A stretch of DNA of 64,000 nucleotides from contig JAETTM010000004.1 of assembly GCA_021769135.1 (NCBI GenBank), forward strand, positions 47,501 through 111,500. The letters are read 5' to 3'. The notes below the pieces were generated by a model. That model was not told the origin of the DNA. It saw only the letters and a program-made list of their open reading frames with translations, and made no database searches. Origin of the DNA: Lachnospiraceae bacterium. GTDB lineage: Bacteria; Bacillota; Clostridia; Lachnospirales; Lachnospiraceae. Positions within the stretch are counted from its first letter, which is position 1. Each line of letters starts with the position of its first letter. This document shows positions 34,612 through 44,274 of the stretch, one piece after another. The position numbers and the translations under genes were made by a program.

Positions 34612-35592
34612 CTACCCTTCCATAATTTGCAGGGAACGGATATAGGGGTCTTTGATTTTCTCCATCAATGATAAGGTATGGTTTTCCAGGAAATTATCTT
34701 CTTCATCGGTCAGACCCTGCGCGGCCAGTTCCTGAAGCACCAAATTGCATACCGCTTCTATAATCAAAACGCATTTATCATTGCCGTTAAGGGTATAAAG
34801 ATAGTCATTTTCCCCAACGCCTTCCCAGGCTGCAGACTGTTCTTCCATCAGTGCCAGCAGATTCAGTATATCCCCTATTTCGGATAATAAAGGAAGCCCC
34901 TTCATGCCCCGGTGCATCCATTTATAAAAGGGGGTATAACGTTTATTTAAAAGGTATACCATGGAAATGGCATTTTGGGTAAATTCCGCCAATGCCAGCT
35001 TCGCCGCCACATTTTCCCCTCTTTTCATGGCCCGGGCATAATTATATTGCCCGGACTGTGCCATGGCCGCCGCCCTGGCCGTTATTTTTTTTATCCTAAC
35101 ATCCTCCGGGTAAAAATCCAGCAGCCCGTTCCTGATACGGCTGAATTCCCCCAGAGGGTCCTCAAACACTTTTCCATTGGTGGCTGTACAAAGGGAAGCT
35201 TCCCGGATTCCCATCCATTCCCGGTTATTTTCCGGCACGTCCTCCATTCCCAGAAGCCCGTAATAAAAATCCGGAATGCAAAGGACCCCCACCCTGCCGC
35301 TCCCATGGAGGCTCTCTTGCCGCCCCTCCGCTCCTTCAAAGCTTTTCGGCAGCTTCCGGTATTCTTCCATCATGGCCTCCCCATAGGCTTCATAATCCTT
35401 CCTTGTCAGCCATAAGCAGAAAGAAGGCCCATAATCATGGTCCATGGAAATATTATCGTCAAACCCCAGGCATTCGGATCCCTGCCCCACCAGCCCTGCG
35501 GCCACCCTGCCCTTAAGCTCCGGGAATTTTTCTTCCACCATCCCTTTTCCATAAGCATAATAATATCTTTCCGCCAATTCCAACCCCTTCAT
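34612..35592 (-). CDS. DUF4037 nucleotidyltransferase-like protein
   Basis: A 326-residue soluble protein. The start VAAGLVGQGSECLGFDDN with DHDYGPSF just after resembles the Gly-Ser and Asp-x-Asp metal site of the nucleotidyltransferase superfamily. The helical C-terminal part (DUF4037, about 160-320) contains YTPFYKWMHRGMKGLPLL, a signature block of this family. The substrate is unknown; relatives include antibiotic-modifying and toxin/antitoxin-type enzymes. It lies ten bases upstream of the NusG-II gene and is preceded by the TPR gene. Confidence 0.8.
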   Translation of the reverse strand: MKGLELAERYYYAYGKGMVEEKFPELKGRVAAGLVGQGSECLGFDDNISMDHDYGPSFCLWLTRKDYEAYGEAMMEEYRKLPKSFEGAEGRQESLHGSGRVGVLCIPDFYYGLLGMEDVPENNREWMGIREASLCTATNGKVFEDPLGEFSRIRNGLLDFYPEDVRIKKITARAAAMAQSGQYNYARAMKRGENVAAKLALAEFTQNAISMVYLLNKRYTPFYKWMHRGMKGLPLLSEIGDILNLLALMEEQSAAWEGVGENDYLYTLNGNDKCVLIIEAVCNLVLQELAAQGLTDEEDNFLENHTLSLMEKIKDPYIRSLQIMEG

Positions 35593-35702
35593 CCCATTTT
35601 TCCTCCTCCCTGCAATGTTCCATGCTAATTACAAAGCCAATAGCCTTTTTTTGAATATTCTGACCATGTCGTTTGCGAAAAGCCCTTTTGTGCCATAAAC
35701 AT

Positions 35703-36569
35703 TCAGACCCTTATCTGCTCATAAATGCGCTGCGCCCGTTTCCGGTATTCCTCTGCAGCCCCCAAATCCTGCAGACAATCGCACACGGCGGCGCAATTTT
35801 CGCATAGCACCGCATAGCTTTCATTTTCCCCGAAATGCTTCTTCACCTCATCCAAAGCTTTTTTATAGGAAGCGAGGGAATTTTCATAATCCCCCATGCG
35901 GTAATAGGCTTCCCCTACGCCCGCCAATGCGGCGCTGTAATGGGCATCCGTTTCCTGGCTGTTCCCATTCTTTTCAAACAGCTCCAGAGCTTCCCGCAAT
36001 GCTTCCCCGGCTTCCTTTTCCCTGTTCATTTTAAAATAAAGGAGCGCCAGGTTGGTCAGGGTAGTGGCCTGTTCCGCTTCGCTTTCCGCAAGCTTTCTTA
36101 CGATGTCCAGCGCCTTCTGCAAAAGCGCGATTGCTTCCTCATTCTCTCCCATCTGCTCCAAAAGGATGCTCATATTATTGTAAAGCCCGGCAAATCGATA
36201 ATCCCCTTCCGGCAGCAAACGGCTGTAAATCTGCAAGGCCTGCTGGTAATACCGATAAGCCTGTTCCGTTTTCCCGGCCGCCCGGTATGCAGTGGCCGTA
36301 TTCACCAGGGCGGTGGCAAAATGCTCGGTGTTTTCCAATTGCAGCTCTTCCATGAGCAAAAGCACGTCCTCCGCAATGTCAAAGGCCTTTTGGAACATGG
36401 ATACGCTCCGGTAAAAGCCTATCATTTCATTTCCAATGGCAATATAGGAAGCATAATCCTCCGCTTCCTTCGCCCTTTCCAGGGAACCGGTCAAAAAAGG
36501 GTCAACCTTGTCCAGTTCATTCCTTTGGAAATATCCGTCCAATTCGCTGAAAAATTCTTCTATATTCAT
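35703..36569 (-). CDS. Tetratricopeptide repeat protein
   Basis: A 288-residue all-helical protein made of about six TPR units from residue 40 to 280; the clearest are AYRAAGKTEQAYRYYQQALQ, MGENEEAIALLQKALDI and YYRMGDYENSLASYKKAL. There is no signal or other domain. It is probably a protein-protein scaffold. It is the first gene of the run leading to ruvAB, with a divergent promoter region (36570-36659) shared with the histidine phosphatase. Confidence 0.85.
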   Translation of the reverse strand: MNIEEFFSELDGYFQRNELDKVDPFLTGSLERAKEAEDYASYIAIGNEMIGFYRSVSMFQKAFDIAEDVLLLMEELQLENTEHFATALVNTATAYRAAGKTEQAYRYYQQALQIYSRLLPEGDYRFAGLYNNMSILLEQMGENEEAIALLQKALDIVRKLAESEAEQATTLTNLALLYFKMNREKEAGEALREALELFEKNGNSQETDAHYSAALAGVGEAYYRMGDYENSLASYKKALDEVKKHFGENESYAVLCENCAAVCDCLQDLGAAEEYRKRAQRIYEQIRV

Positions 36570-36659
36570 TCCGTTACCGTTTCCTTTCCATAATCTTCTT
36601 TACTCTTTGAGTATTTTACCATATAATGAAAAATATGAAAAGGAAATGGAGACATACTT

Positions 36660-37412
36660 ATGAGAATAATATTTATCAGACACGGAGATCCGGATTATAA
36701 AAACGATACGCTGACGGAAAAGGGCTGGCGTGAGGCAAAGCTTTTGGCAAAAAGGGTCAGCCAATGGCCGGTAAAAGAATTTTACTGCTCCCCTCTTGGT
36801 CGGGCCAAAGATACCGCTTCCTTCTCTTTGGAAAAAATGGGAAGAAAAGCGGTCATTTATGACTGGCTGAGGGAATTTACCTATCTCATCACTGACCCCA
36901 CTACCGGAAGGTATGGGGTTCCTTGGGATTTCATGCCTTCCTACTGGACAAAAGACCCTTTGTTCTATGAAAAGGACCATTGGCATGAAGCCCCCGTTTA
37001 TCAGCAAAATGATGAGATTAAACCGAGATATGATGAGGTGTGCCATGGCATTGATGGTATTTTGTCAGATTACGGCTATATCCGAGATGGCAATATCTAC
37101 CGAACGGACACCTCTTCCATAGGCGATATACCGGAAGGAAAAACCTATAACTACTGCGACGATACCATTGTGATTTTCTGTCATCTGGGCGTGACCTGTG
37201 TGATGCTGTCCCATCTGCTGGGGATTGCCCCCACTTTGCTTTGGCAGAATTTCTTCCTGGCACCCACGTCGGTTACCATCGTGACTTCGGAAGAAAGGAT
37301 GCCGGGCACCGCATATTTCCGTGTACAGGCCATGGGGGATACTACCCATCTCCATGACGGGAAGGAGCCGATTTCCCATATGGGGTTATTTGCGGAACCG
37401 TTTCACATGTGA
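36660..37412 (+). CDS. Histidine phosphatase (phosphoglycerate mutase-like) family protein
   Basis: A 250-residue member of the histidine phosphatase superfamily. The catalytic histidine is in IIFIRHGDPDY; YCSPLGRAKDTA gives the second arginine, and VIFCHLGVTCVM holds the second histidine. An insertion in the middle (about 75-150) is longer than in simple cofactor-dependent mutases. The substrate is unknown. GGAG precedes the ATG at 36660. It is the only plus-strand gene between 23 and 59 kb. Confidence 0.9.
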   Translation: MRIIFIRHGDPDYKNDTLTEKGWREAKLLAKRVSQWPVKEFYCSPLGRAKDTASFSLEKMGRKAVIYDWLREFTYLITDPTTGRYGVPWDFMPSYWTKDPLFYEKDHWHEAPVYQQNDEIKPRYDEVCHGIDGILSDYGYIRDGNIYRTDTSSIGDIPEGKTYNYCDDTIVIFCHLGVTCVMLSHLLGIAPTLLWQNFFLAPTSVTIVTSEERMPGTAYFRVQAMGDTTHLHDGKEPISHMGLFAEPFHM

Positions 37413-37422
37413 CATCAGCAAC

Positions 37423-37441
37423 CCCGCTGCAAAGCAGCGGG
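37423..37441 (+). terminator. GC-rich hairpin after the histidine phosphatase gene
   Basis: CCCGCTG, a five-base loop and CAGCGGG begin 11 bases after the stop. No T-run follows, so termination efficiency is doubtful. Confidence 0.45.
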
Positions 37442-37536
37442 ATGTGAACCCTCACAGTAGTTGCCAATATGTCCAAGTCATCCAAAGGTTGGCTTTAAGC
37501 AGCCACCTGGCTCATTGCCCGTAGGAATCCAATGTT

Positions 37537-38937
37537 CTACTTCTCTATAAAATAAATATCGAATTCCAGGGTACTGAATCCAAATGTGCCGCATTTTTCT
37601 ATAGACAGGCCGTCTATTTGGGGATTATCCCGGAAATAATGGGCATTGTCAAAAATCCATACCGTTCCTGTCTCCATCAATTCCTCCTGGGCCAGCGTTT
37701 CCAGCTGCTGCTCATCCACATCCATATTTTTCACATCCGGGAAATAATATTCCACACAATTGCCAAAGTACCCATAATCATCCCGTATATACAGAATAAT
37801 ATCATCCGGTGTCGTCCTGTCATTGATAAATTGGACGGTCCTGGATGTGTTCCGGTTTAGCTGCGTCCGGAACGCATTCCGGTAGCAGATTCCCCCGGAC
37901 AGGACGCAGAGCAGGCACACCAGCGTCACCGCATATTTGTTCTGGAATTTGACCATGCCGCTGATGCCGAGGACCGCAAGGCACATAGGCATTATCAAAT
38001 AGCGGCTGACCAGGATAGGCCGGAACCTGGAAGCATACCATATGGAAAATACTAAAATCCCCCACAAAGCGCTGCCGCACATCAATGTCCAATAGCTGTC
38101 CACGCTCCTGCTTTTTAAGAAACGGAAGGCGGCGAATGCCATGAGAAGAAGAATAATGGCCGGAAATATATGCTCCGTATAGGGCACTTCCCCGCTAAAC
38201 AGCTCACGTATGGGAGCCAGCCTGGAAGAAGGCGCGGTAATCCAATAATTTCCGTTCACGGACATTACCTGTTTCCATGCCACAGGAAGCCAGGGCAGAT
38301 AGCCCACGATGGTAACCCCACAGCAAAGCAGCCAGCGAATCATATTCTTTTTATTGCGGGTAAAAAGGAAATAGACAATCAGCCCTCCATACAAAAAGAC
38401 CATTGTCAGAAGTGCATAATAATGGGTATAGGCCGCCAATAAGCTAAAAAGGGTAAAACAAACCCAACGTCCTTTATTCTCTTCTTCCTTTAAAATATAA
38501 TATGACATGATACCGCTCAAGACCGTAAAGACGCTGGCCAGCATATACATCCGGACTTCCGTCGTTTTCTGGATTCCAAAGGTATTCAGATAAAGGAAGA
38601 AGGAATAAAAAAAAGCCGTTTTGGCACCGAAATTACGTTCCAGGAATAAACTTCCAATCCAAAGCAATGCTATTCCGGCCACTGCCGAAAATAGTCTTGC
38701 AAAGAAAAGGCTTCCTCCCGCCAAATCAGTTACTACTTTCAGCAAAATATAATACAAAGGCGGATGGACATCGGTAATCAATGTCCGCATCACTTCCCTC
38801 CAGCCCAAACGGCACCATTGCATGCTGAAATATTCATCGTAATTAATGGTATCCTGAAAGCAGAGGGATAGTATCATTGCGGAAAATATGGTTAGAGCCA
38901 GAAAAAGAAACGGTTTGGGATTAATTTTTTTTGCCAT
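37537..38937 (-). CDS. Glycosyltransferase family 39-type membrane protein
   Basis: A 466-residue protein with about ten membrane helices. Its first extracellular loop has INYDEYFSMQWCRLGWREVM and TDVHPPLYYILLKVV, the DE and HPP motifs typical of the GT-C fold (PMT/ArnT-like) that uses lipid-linked sugars. The last 110 residues form an extracellular domain. It probably glycosylates an envelope lipid or protein. It lies 22 bases downstream of leuD, probably a read-through neighbour and not part of leucine synthesis. Confidence 0.85.
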   Translation of the reverse strand: MAKKINPKPFLFLALTIFSAMILSLCFQDTINYDEYFSMQWCRLGWREVMRTLITDVHPPLYYILLKVVTDLAGGSLFFARLFSAVAGIALLWIGSLFLERNFGAKTAFFYSFFLYLNTFGIQKTTEVRMYMLASVFTVLSGIMSYYILKEEENKGRWVCFTLFSLLAAYTHYYALLTMVFLYGGLIVYFLFTRNKKNMIRWLLCCGVTIVGYLPWLPVAWKQVMSVNGNYWITAPSSRLAPIRELFSGEVPYTEHIFPAIILLLMAFAAFRFLKSRSVDSYWTLMCGSALWGILVFSIWYASRFRPILVSRYLIMPMCLAVLGISGMVKFQNKYAVTLVCLLCVLSGGICYRNAFRTQLNRNTSRTVQFINDRTTPDDIILYIRDDYGYFGNCVEYYFPDVKNMDVDEQQLETLAQEELMETGTVWIFDNAHYFRDNPQIDGLSIEKCGTFGFSTLEFDIYFIEK

Positions 38938-38959
38938 ATAAATAACTTGCCCTTCCTTT

Positions 38960-39448
38960 TTATTTCCCGTTAATATAATTTACCAAACCCTCCGCCGCAA
39001 TAATCTTTTGCATGAATTCCGGGAAAGCCTGGCCCTGGAAGCTGGTTCCTTTGGTCAGGTTCTTAATCACTCCGCTGTCGAAGTCCACTTCCACTTCATC
39101 ACCCGCTTCGATTCCCTTAGAAGCTTCCGGGCATTCTACGATGGGAAGCCCGATGTTGATAGCGTTGCGGTAAAAAATCCTGGCGAAAGTTTCCGCGATT
39201 ACGCAGCTTACCCCTGCCGCCTTGATGGCAATGGGGGCATGCTCCCTGGAAGAGCCGCAGCCGAAATTTTTATCGGCCACAATAATGTCGCCTTTTTTCA
39301 CCTTTTTAATAAATTCTTTATCGATATCTTCCATGCAATGGGCAGCCAGCTCCGCCGGGTCTGAGGAATTCAAGTATCTGGCCGGAATAATCACATCGGT
39401 GTCCACATTGTCTCCATATTTGAATACAGTTCCTTTTGCTGATTTCAT
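38960..39448 (-). CDS. leuD: 3-isopropylmalate dehydratase small subunit
   Basis: A 162-residue swivel-domain subunit that with LeuC interconverts 2- and 3-isopropylmalate in leucine synthesis. Family blocks are [33 protein letters not shown] and [15 protein letters not shown]. The ATG at 39448 follows GGAG; a start four codons upstream lacks a ribosome site. The length is the short archaeal/clostridial form. It lies 40 bases after leuC. Confidence 0.95.
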   Translation of the reverse strand: MKSAKGTVFKYGDNVDTDVIIPARYLNSSDPAELAAHCMEDIDKEFIKKVKKGDIIVADKNFGCGSSREHAPIAIKAAGVSCVIAETFARIFYRNAINIGLPIVECPEASKGIEAGDEVEVDFDSGVIKNLTKGTSFQGQAFPEFMQKIIAAEGLVNYINGK

Positions 39449-39488
39449 AATTATCTCCATTTCTAAGCTGTTTTACACATTCTAATAT

Positions 39489-40751
39489 CTACAATTTACA
39501 CGGGCAGGAAATCTTCCCGGCTACAGCGCTGGCCGCCGCTACGGCAGGGCTTGCCAGATAAATCTCCGATTTCACGTGCCCCATACGGCCTACAAAGTTA
39601 CGGTTGGTGGTGGAGACGCAACGCTCCCCTTCCGCCAAAATCCCCATATATCCCCCAAGGCAGGGCCCGCATGTAGGGGTGCTCACCACAGCTCCCGCTT
39701 CGATAAAAGTTTTTAACAGCCCTTCTTCCATAGCTTGCAGATAAATCGCCTGTGTGGCAGGGATTATGATGCAGCGCAGGCCCTTTGCCACATGCCTTCC
39801 GGAAAGCACCTTTGCCGCAATGCGCAAATCGTCCAGGCGTCCATTGGTACAGGAGCCAATGACTACTTGCTGGATTTCGATATCCTCTTTGATTTCATCT
39901 ATTGTTTTCGTATTTTCGGGCAAATGAGGGAACGCCACCGTAGGGCGAAGCTCGCTTAAATCGATGGTATACTCTTCCTCATAAACAGCGTCCTCGTCCG
40001 CTTCATAGATAGTATAGCTTTTCCTGGAATGCTCCTTCATATAGGCGATGGCCAGGTCATCCACCGGGAAAATACCGTTTTTGCCCCCTGCTTCGATGGC
40101 CATATTCGCTATGGTAAAGCGGTCGTCCATAGTAAGGTTGGCAATTCCTTCCCCCACAAACTCCATGGATTTATACAATGCGCCGTCCACGCCGATTTTG
40201 CCGATGATATGTAAAATCACGTCTTTTCCGCCCACCCATTCCGAAGGCTTTCCAACCAGGTTAAATTTAATTGCCCCAGGCACTTTGAACCAGGCTTTGC
40301 CCGTGGCCATGCCGGCCGCCATATCCGTGCTCCCCACGCCGGTGGAGAAAGCCCCTAACGCCCCGTAAGTGCAAGTATGGGAATCCGCCCCGATAATCAC
40401 ATCCCCGGCTACGGTAAGGCCTTTTTCCGGCAACAGGGCATGTTCTATCCCCATTTCCCCTACTTCAAAATAATTGGTAATCTCATTGCGGCAGGCAAAT
40501 TCTCTGACGCATTTGCAATGCTGCGCCGATTTAATATCCTTATTGGGAACAAAATGATCGGGCACCAACGCGATTTTATCTTTATCGAAAACGCCTTCCA
40601 CATTCATTTTTTCCATTTCTTTAATAGCGACAGGGCTGGTAATATCATTTCCCAATACCAAGTCCAAATCCGCTTCGATCAGCTGCCCCGCTTCCACTTT
40701 TTCCAGTCCGGCATGAGCTGCCAGGATTTTCTGGGTCATTGTCATTCCCAT
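39489..40751 (-). CDS. leuC: 3-isopropylmalate dehydratase large subunit
   Basis: A 420-residue aconitase-family subunit. The 4Fe-4S cluster cysteines are seen in [33 protein letters not shown] and [15 protein letters not shown]. The length matches the short two-subunit clostridial type. AAGGAG lies ten bases upstream of the ATG at 40751. It starts 17 bases after the HD-GYP regulator gene, so the two share a transcript. Confidence 0.96.
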   Translation of the reverse strand: MGMTMTQKILAAHAGLEKVEAGQLIEADLDLVLGNDITSPVAIKEMEKMNVEGVFDKDKIALVPDHFVPNKDIKSAQHCKCVREFACRNEITNYFEVGEMGIEHALLPEKGLTVAGDVIIGADSHTCTYGALGAFSTGVGSTDMAAGMATGKAWFKVPGAIKFNLVGKPSEWVGGKDVILHIIGKIGVDGALYKSMEFVGEGIANLTMDDRFTIANMAIEAGGKNGIFPVDDLAIAYMKEHSRKSYTIYEADEDAVYEEEYTIDLSELRPTVAFPHLPENTKTIDEIKEDIEIQQVVIGSCTNGRLDDLRIAAKVLSGRHVAKGLRCIIIPATQAIYLQAMEEGLLKTFIEAGAVVSTPTCGPCLGGYMGILAEGERCVSTTNRNFVGRMGHVKSEIYLASPAVAAASAVAGKISCPCKL

Positions 40752-40768
40752 TTTCGCAATTCTCCTTC

Positions 40769-41860
40769 CTAATCCTTTATATTTCCAGCCAGCTCTTCAA
40801 ATTCCTGCTTTGTTTCTTTCAGGCATTCCAAAAGCTTGGGCGAAAAAGTTCCGCATTCGCCGTCCATAATCATCCGGAATGCTTCTTCCTTTGCAAAAGC
40901 ATTTTTATATACCCTTACATTTACCAGGGCATCATAAACATCCGCCACCGAAACTATCTGGGCGGAAATGGGGATATCCTCCCCTTCCAGGCCATCCGGA
41001 TATCCCCTGCCGTCATACCGCTCGTGGTGATGCCTGCAGATTTCATACCCTATTTTGGCATATTCGTCATTCCATACCCCCTGGATGCTGGTCAGTATCT
41101 CGCATCCCCTAATGGTGTGGGTCTTCATATATTCAAATTCATCCTGGGTCAATTTGGCCGGCTTTAAAAGAATGCTGTCCGGTATGGCTATCTTTCCCAA
41201 ATCGTGAAGGGCGCTGGCAGAAACGATTACACCTATCTTTTCCCCCGTCAGCCCATATTCGGGATATTTCCTGCTAATCGCATGCGCCATAATTTCCGTA
41301 TACCCTTTCACCCGTTGTACGTGCTCGCCGCTTTCCAGGTTCCTGGATTCCACCACTGTGCCGAGGATGTCGATAATATTTTCGTTGCTCTGCTTCAGTT
41401 TGCTGGCCTGCTGTTCCAGCTTTTTGTTCTGTTCCCGCAGCGTTTTTGTCTGCATGGCCACTTTATCTTCAAGCTCTCTCTGGTACTGGAAAAGATTGAC
41501 GATATTTTCTACCCGCTTCTTAACAAGGGCATTGTCAAAGGGTTTGTGAATAAAATCGGACACCCCGTATTCGAAACATTCCTTTTCCACATCAATAGCT
41601 GTCTCCCCGCTGATGACCAGGACCGGTATTTTTTCCATCCACATCCTTTGATTCATCACCTTCAACACCCCGAAACCGTCCATTTCAGGCATAATCAAAT
41701 CCAGGAGAACTACTGCAATTTCATTATTCTGATTATCCAAGTATTCCAAAGCCGTTTTTCCGTTTTCCGCCGTGATAATATCATACTCATCTTTCAATAT
41801 TTCTGCCAATAGTTCACGGTTCAGCTCCATATCATCCACAACAAGTACTTTATTGCGCAT
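40769..41860 (-). CDS. Response regulator with HD-GYP domain (c-di-GMP phosphodiesterase type)
   Basis: A 363-residue two-domain protein. The receiver (1-120) has the phospho-acceptor Asp54 in [14 protein letters not shown] coiled coil (120-165) leads to the HD-GYP domain, with [16 protein letters not shown] and [16 protein letters not shown], the metal and GYP motifs complete. It is expected to hydrolyse cyclic di-GMP when phosphorylated. No cognate histidine kinase is adjacent. A promoter at 41966-41994 drives it and probably leuCD, which is unusual company. Confidence 0.9.
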   Translation of the reverse strand: MRNKVLVVDDMELNRELLAEILKDEYDIITAENGKTALEYLDNQNNEIAVVLLDLIMPEMDGFGVLKVMNQRMWMEKIPVLVISGETAIDVEKECFEYGVSDFIHKPFDNALVKKRVENIVNLFQYQRELEDKVAMQTKTLREQNKKLEQQASKLKQSNENIIDILGTVVESRNLESGEHVQRVKGYTEIMAHAISRKYPEYGLTGEKIGVIVSASALHDLGKIAIPDSILLKPAKLTQDEFEYMKTHTIRGCEILTSIQGVWNDEYAKIGYEICRHHHERYDGRGYPDGLEGEDIPISAQIVSVADVYDALVNVRVYKNAFAKEEAFRMIMDGECGTFSPKLLECLKETKQEFEELAGNIKD

Positions 41861-41965
41861 ATTTCTCCCTTCTTTTGACGAAAGCTTTTCCCCTTCTTTA
41901 AGAAAACCGGTCCCTCTTGCAAAGAACCGGCTCCCTATACATAACTAGAACAACTGTTACTTTAT

Positions 41966-41994
41966 ATATTATCCTGCATCCTGCAAAAAGTCAA
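41966..41994 (-). promoter_or_regulatory. Sigma-A type promoter for the HD-GYP-leuCD run
   Basis: On the minus strand TTGACT (41989-41994) and TAATAT (41966-41971) are 17 bases apart, between the ilvC terminator and the regulator gene. Confidence 0.75.
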
Positions 41995-42013
41995 TGGTAA
42001 AGAATACGGCTTT

Positions 42014-42048
42014 AGCAAAAACATTGCGGCCCCTATGCAGCCGCAATG
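42014..42048 (-). terminator. Intrinsic terminator of ilvC
   Basis: On the minus strand CATTGCGGC (42040-42048) and GCCGCAATG (42022-42030) form a perfect 9-bp stem followed by TTTTTGCT, 18 bases past the ilvC stop. Confidence 0.85.
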
Positions 42049-42066
42049 CTTTCTTCCATGGAAATA

Positions 42067-43116
<1,050 letters not shown>

Positions 43117-43158
43117 TCACATTTTATAACTGAAAGGGTAGTTCCCTAAGAGCTAACT

Positions 43159-43205
43159 TATTCGTCCTCCAAATAGGTTACCTATTCGTCTTCCAAATAG
43201 GTTAC
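43159..43205. repeat. 24-bp tandem duplication over the 3' end of ilvN
   Basis: Two near-identical 23-base blocks (43159-43181 and 43183-43205) repeat with a 24-base period and a single internal difference. On the minus strand each encodes VTYLEDE and a stop codon, so the last eight codons of ilvN are copied directly after the real stop. The protein is unaffected. Confidence 0.85.
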
Positions 43206-43694
43206 ATTGCCGATTCCCCTGCCCAGGCCAGTAATGCCCGTCCGCGCCAGTTCCAATATTTCGTAGCCTTCCAGCAGGCTGATAAACGCCTCTATTTTCG
43301 ACTGGGTTCCCGTCAGTTCCACAATAAGGCTTTCCGGCGCGATGTCGATGATTTTTGCCCGGAAGATATCCGCTACCGAAATCACCGCCTGCCGTTCTTT
43401 GGCCGTTGCCTTAACTTTAATTAGCACTAATTCGCGGAATACGCTGTCATCCGGCGCAAGCACTTTGATATCCCTTACGTCTATCAGCTTTGCTACCTGT
43501 TTTTCAATCTGGTCCAGAATTTCGTCATCCCCCGAAGCTACAATGGTAATCCTTGTATATCTGGGATCCGCCGTTCCTCCTGCCGTAATGCTCTCGATGT
43601 TATAACCCCTTCTGGAAAAAAGCCCCGATATCCGGCTTAACACGCCAGATGTATTGTCTACCAGAAGCTGAAATACTTTTACTTTCTTATGCAT
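43182..43694 (-). CDS. ilvN: Acetolactate synthase small (regulatory) subunit, copy 2
   Basis: A 170-residue full-length IlvN/IlvH-type subunit with an N-terminal ACT domain (VFQLLVDNTSGVLSRISGLF, GYNIESITAG) and the C-terminal regulatory domain (ADIFRAKIIDIAPESLIVEL, LARTGITGLGRG). It binds valine and stimulates IlvB. The ATG at 43694 has AAAGGA about a dozen bases upstream; a TTG four codons earlier is possible. It lies between ilvN copy 1 and ilvC. The last eight codons are tandemly duplicated beyond the stop. Confidence 0.9.
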   Translation of the reverse strand: MHKKVKVFQLLVDNTSGVLSRISGLFSRRGYNIESITAGGTADPRYTRITIVASGDDEILDQIEKQVAKLIDVRDIKVLAPDDSVFRELVLIKVKATAKERQAVISVADIFRAKIIDIAPESLIVELTGTQSKIEAFISLLEGYEILELARTGITGLGRGIGNVTYLEDE

Positions 43695-43765
43695 ACGAAC
43701 AACCAAGTCCTTTCTGTAATCTGCGTAAAGCTCATTTATCCGACATTATTTTATCAACTGGGCCT

Positions 43766-44248
43766 TTAAAAGTCAATACACTTCGGCAGCGCCAAAGTTC
43801 CGGTCCGGGCTACTTCCACAATGCTGATGGATTGGAGCATCTTGATAAAGAGCTGAACCCTTTCCGGCACATCGCATATTTGTATAATCATCATATTTTT
43901 GGACATATCTACAATTTGTGCTTTCATAATGCCGCAGTTTTCCATGATATCCCGGCGGTTATTACGGTTGTATTTTACCTTAATCAGCATCAGTTCCCGG
44001 CTGATGCTCATGCTTTCATCAAAGGTTTTCACTTTGATGACATCCAGTTTTTTATTCAGCTGCTTTTCAATCTGTTCAATGGTCCGTTCATCCCCGCTAC
44101 TTACAATGGTCATACAGGAAACCGCTTTATCATCCGTTTCCCCCACCGCAAGGGAATCGATATTGAAGCACCTTCTGGAGAAAAGCCCGGCTACTTTGCA
44201 AAGGACGCCGGAGCGGTTTTCCACAAGCACAGAATATATTCTCTTCAT
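43766..44248 (-). CDS. ilvN: Acetolactate synthase small (regulatory) subunit, copy 1
   Basis: A 160-residue subunit of the same family as its downstream neighbour, with YSVLVENRSGVLCKVAGLFS, RRCFNIDSLAVGETDD and VEVARTGTLALPK. It is clearly diverged from copy 2. It starts 26 bases after ilvB, so it is the more likely dedicated partner of this large subunit. Copy 2 may tune the same enzyme differently or serve another acetolactate synthase. Confidence 0.92.
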   Translation of the reverse strand: MKRIYSVLVENRSGVLCKVAGLFSRRCFNIDSLAVGETDDKAVSCMTIVSSGDERTIEQIEKQLNKKLDVIKVKTFDESMSISRELMLIKVKYNRNNRRDIMENCGIMKAQIVDMSKNMMIIQICDVPERVQLFIKMLQSISIVEVARTGTLALPKCIDF

Positions 44249-44274
44249 TTCACTTGTCCTCCTGATATAAAGTC

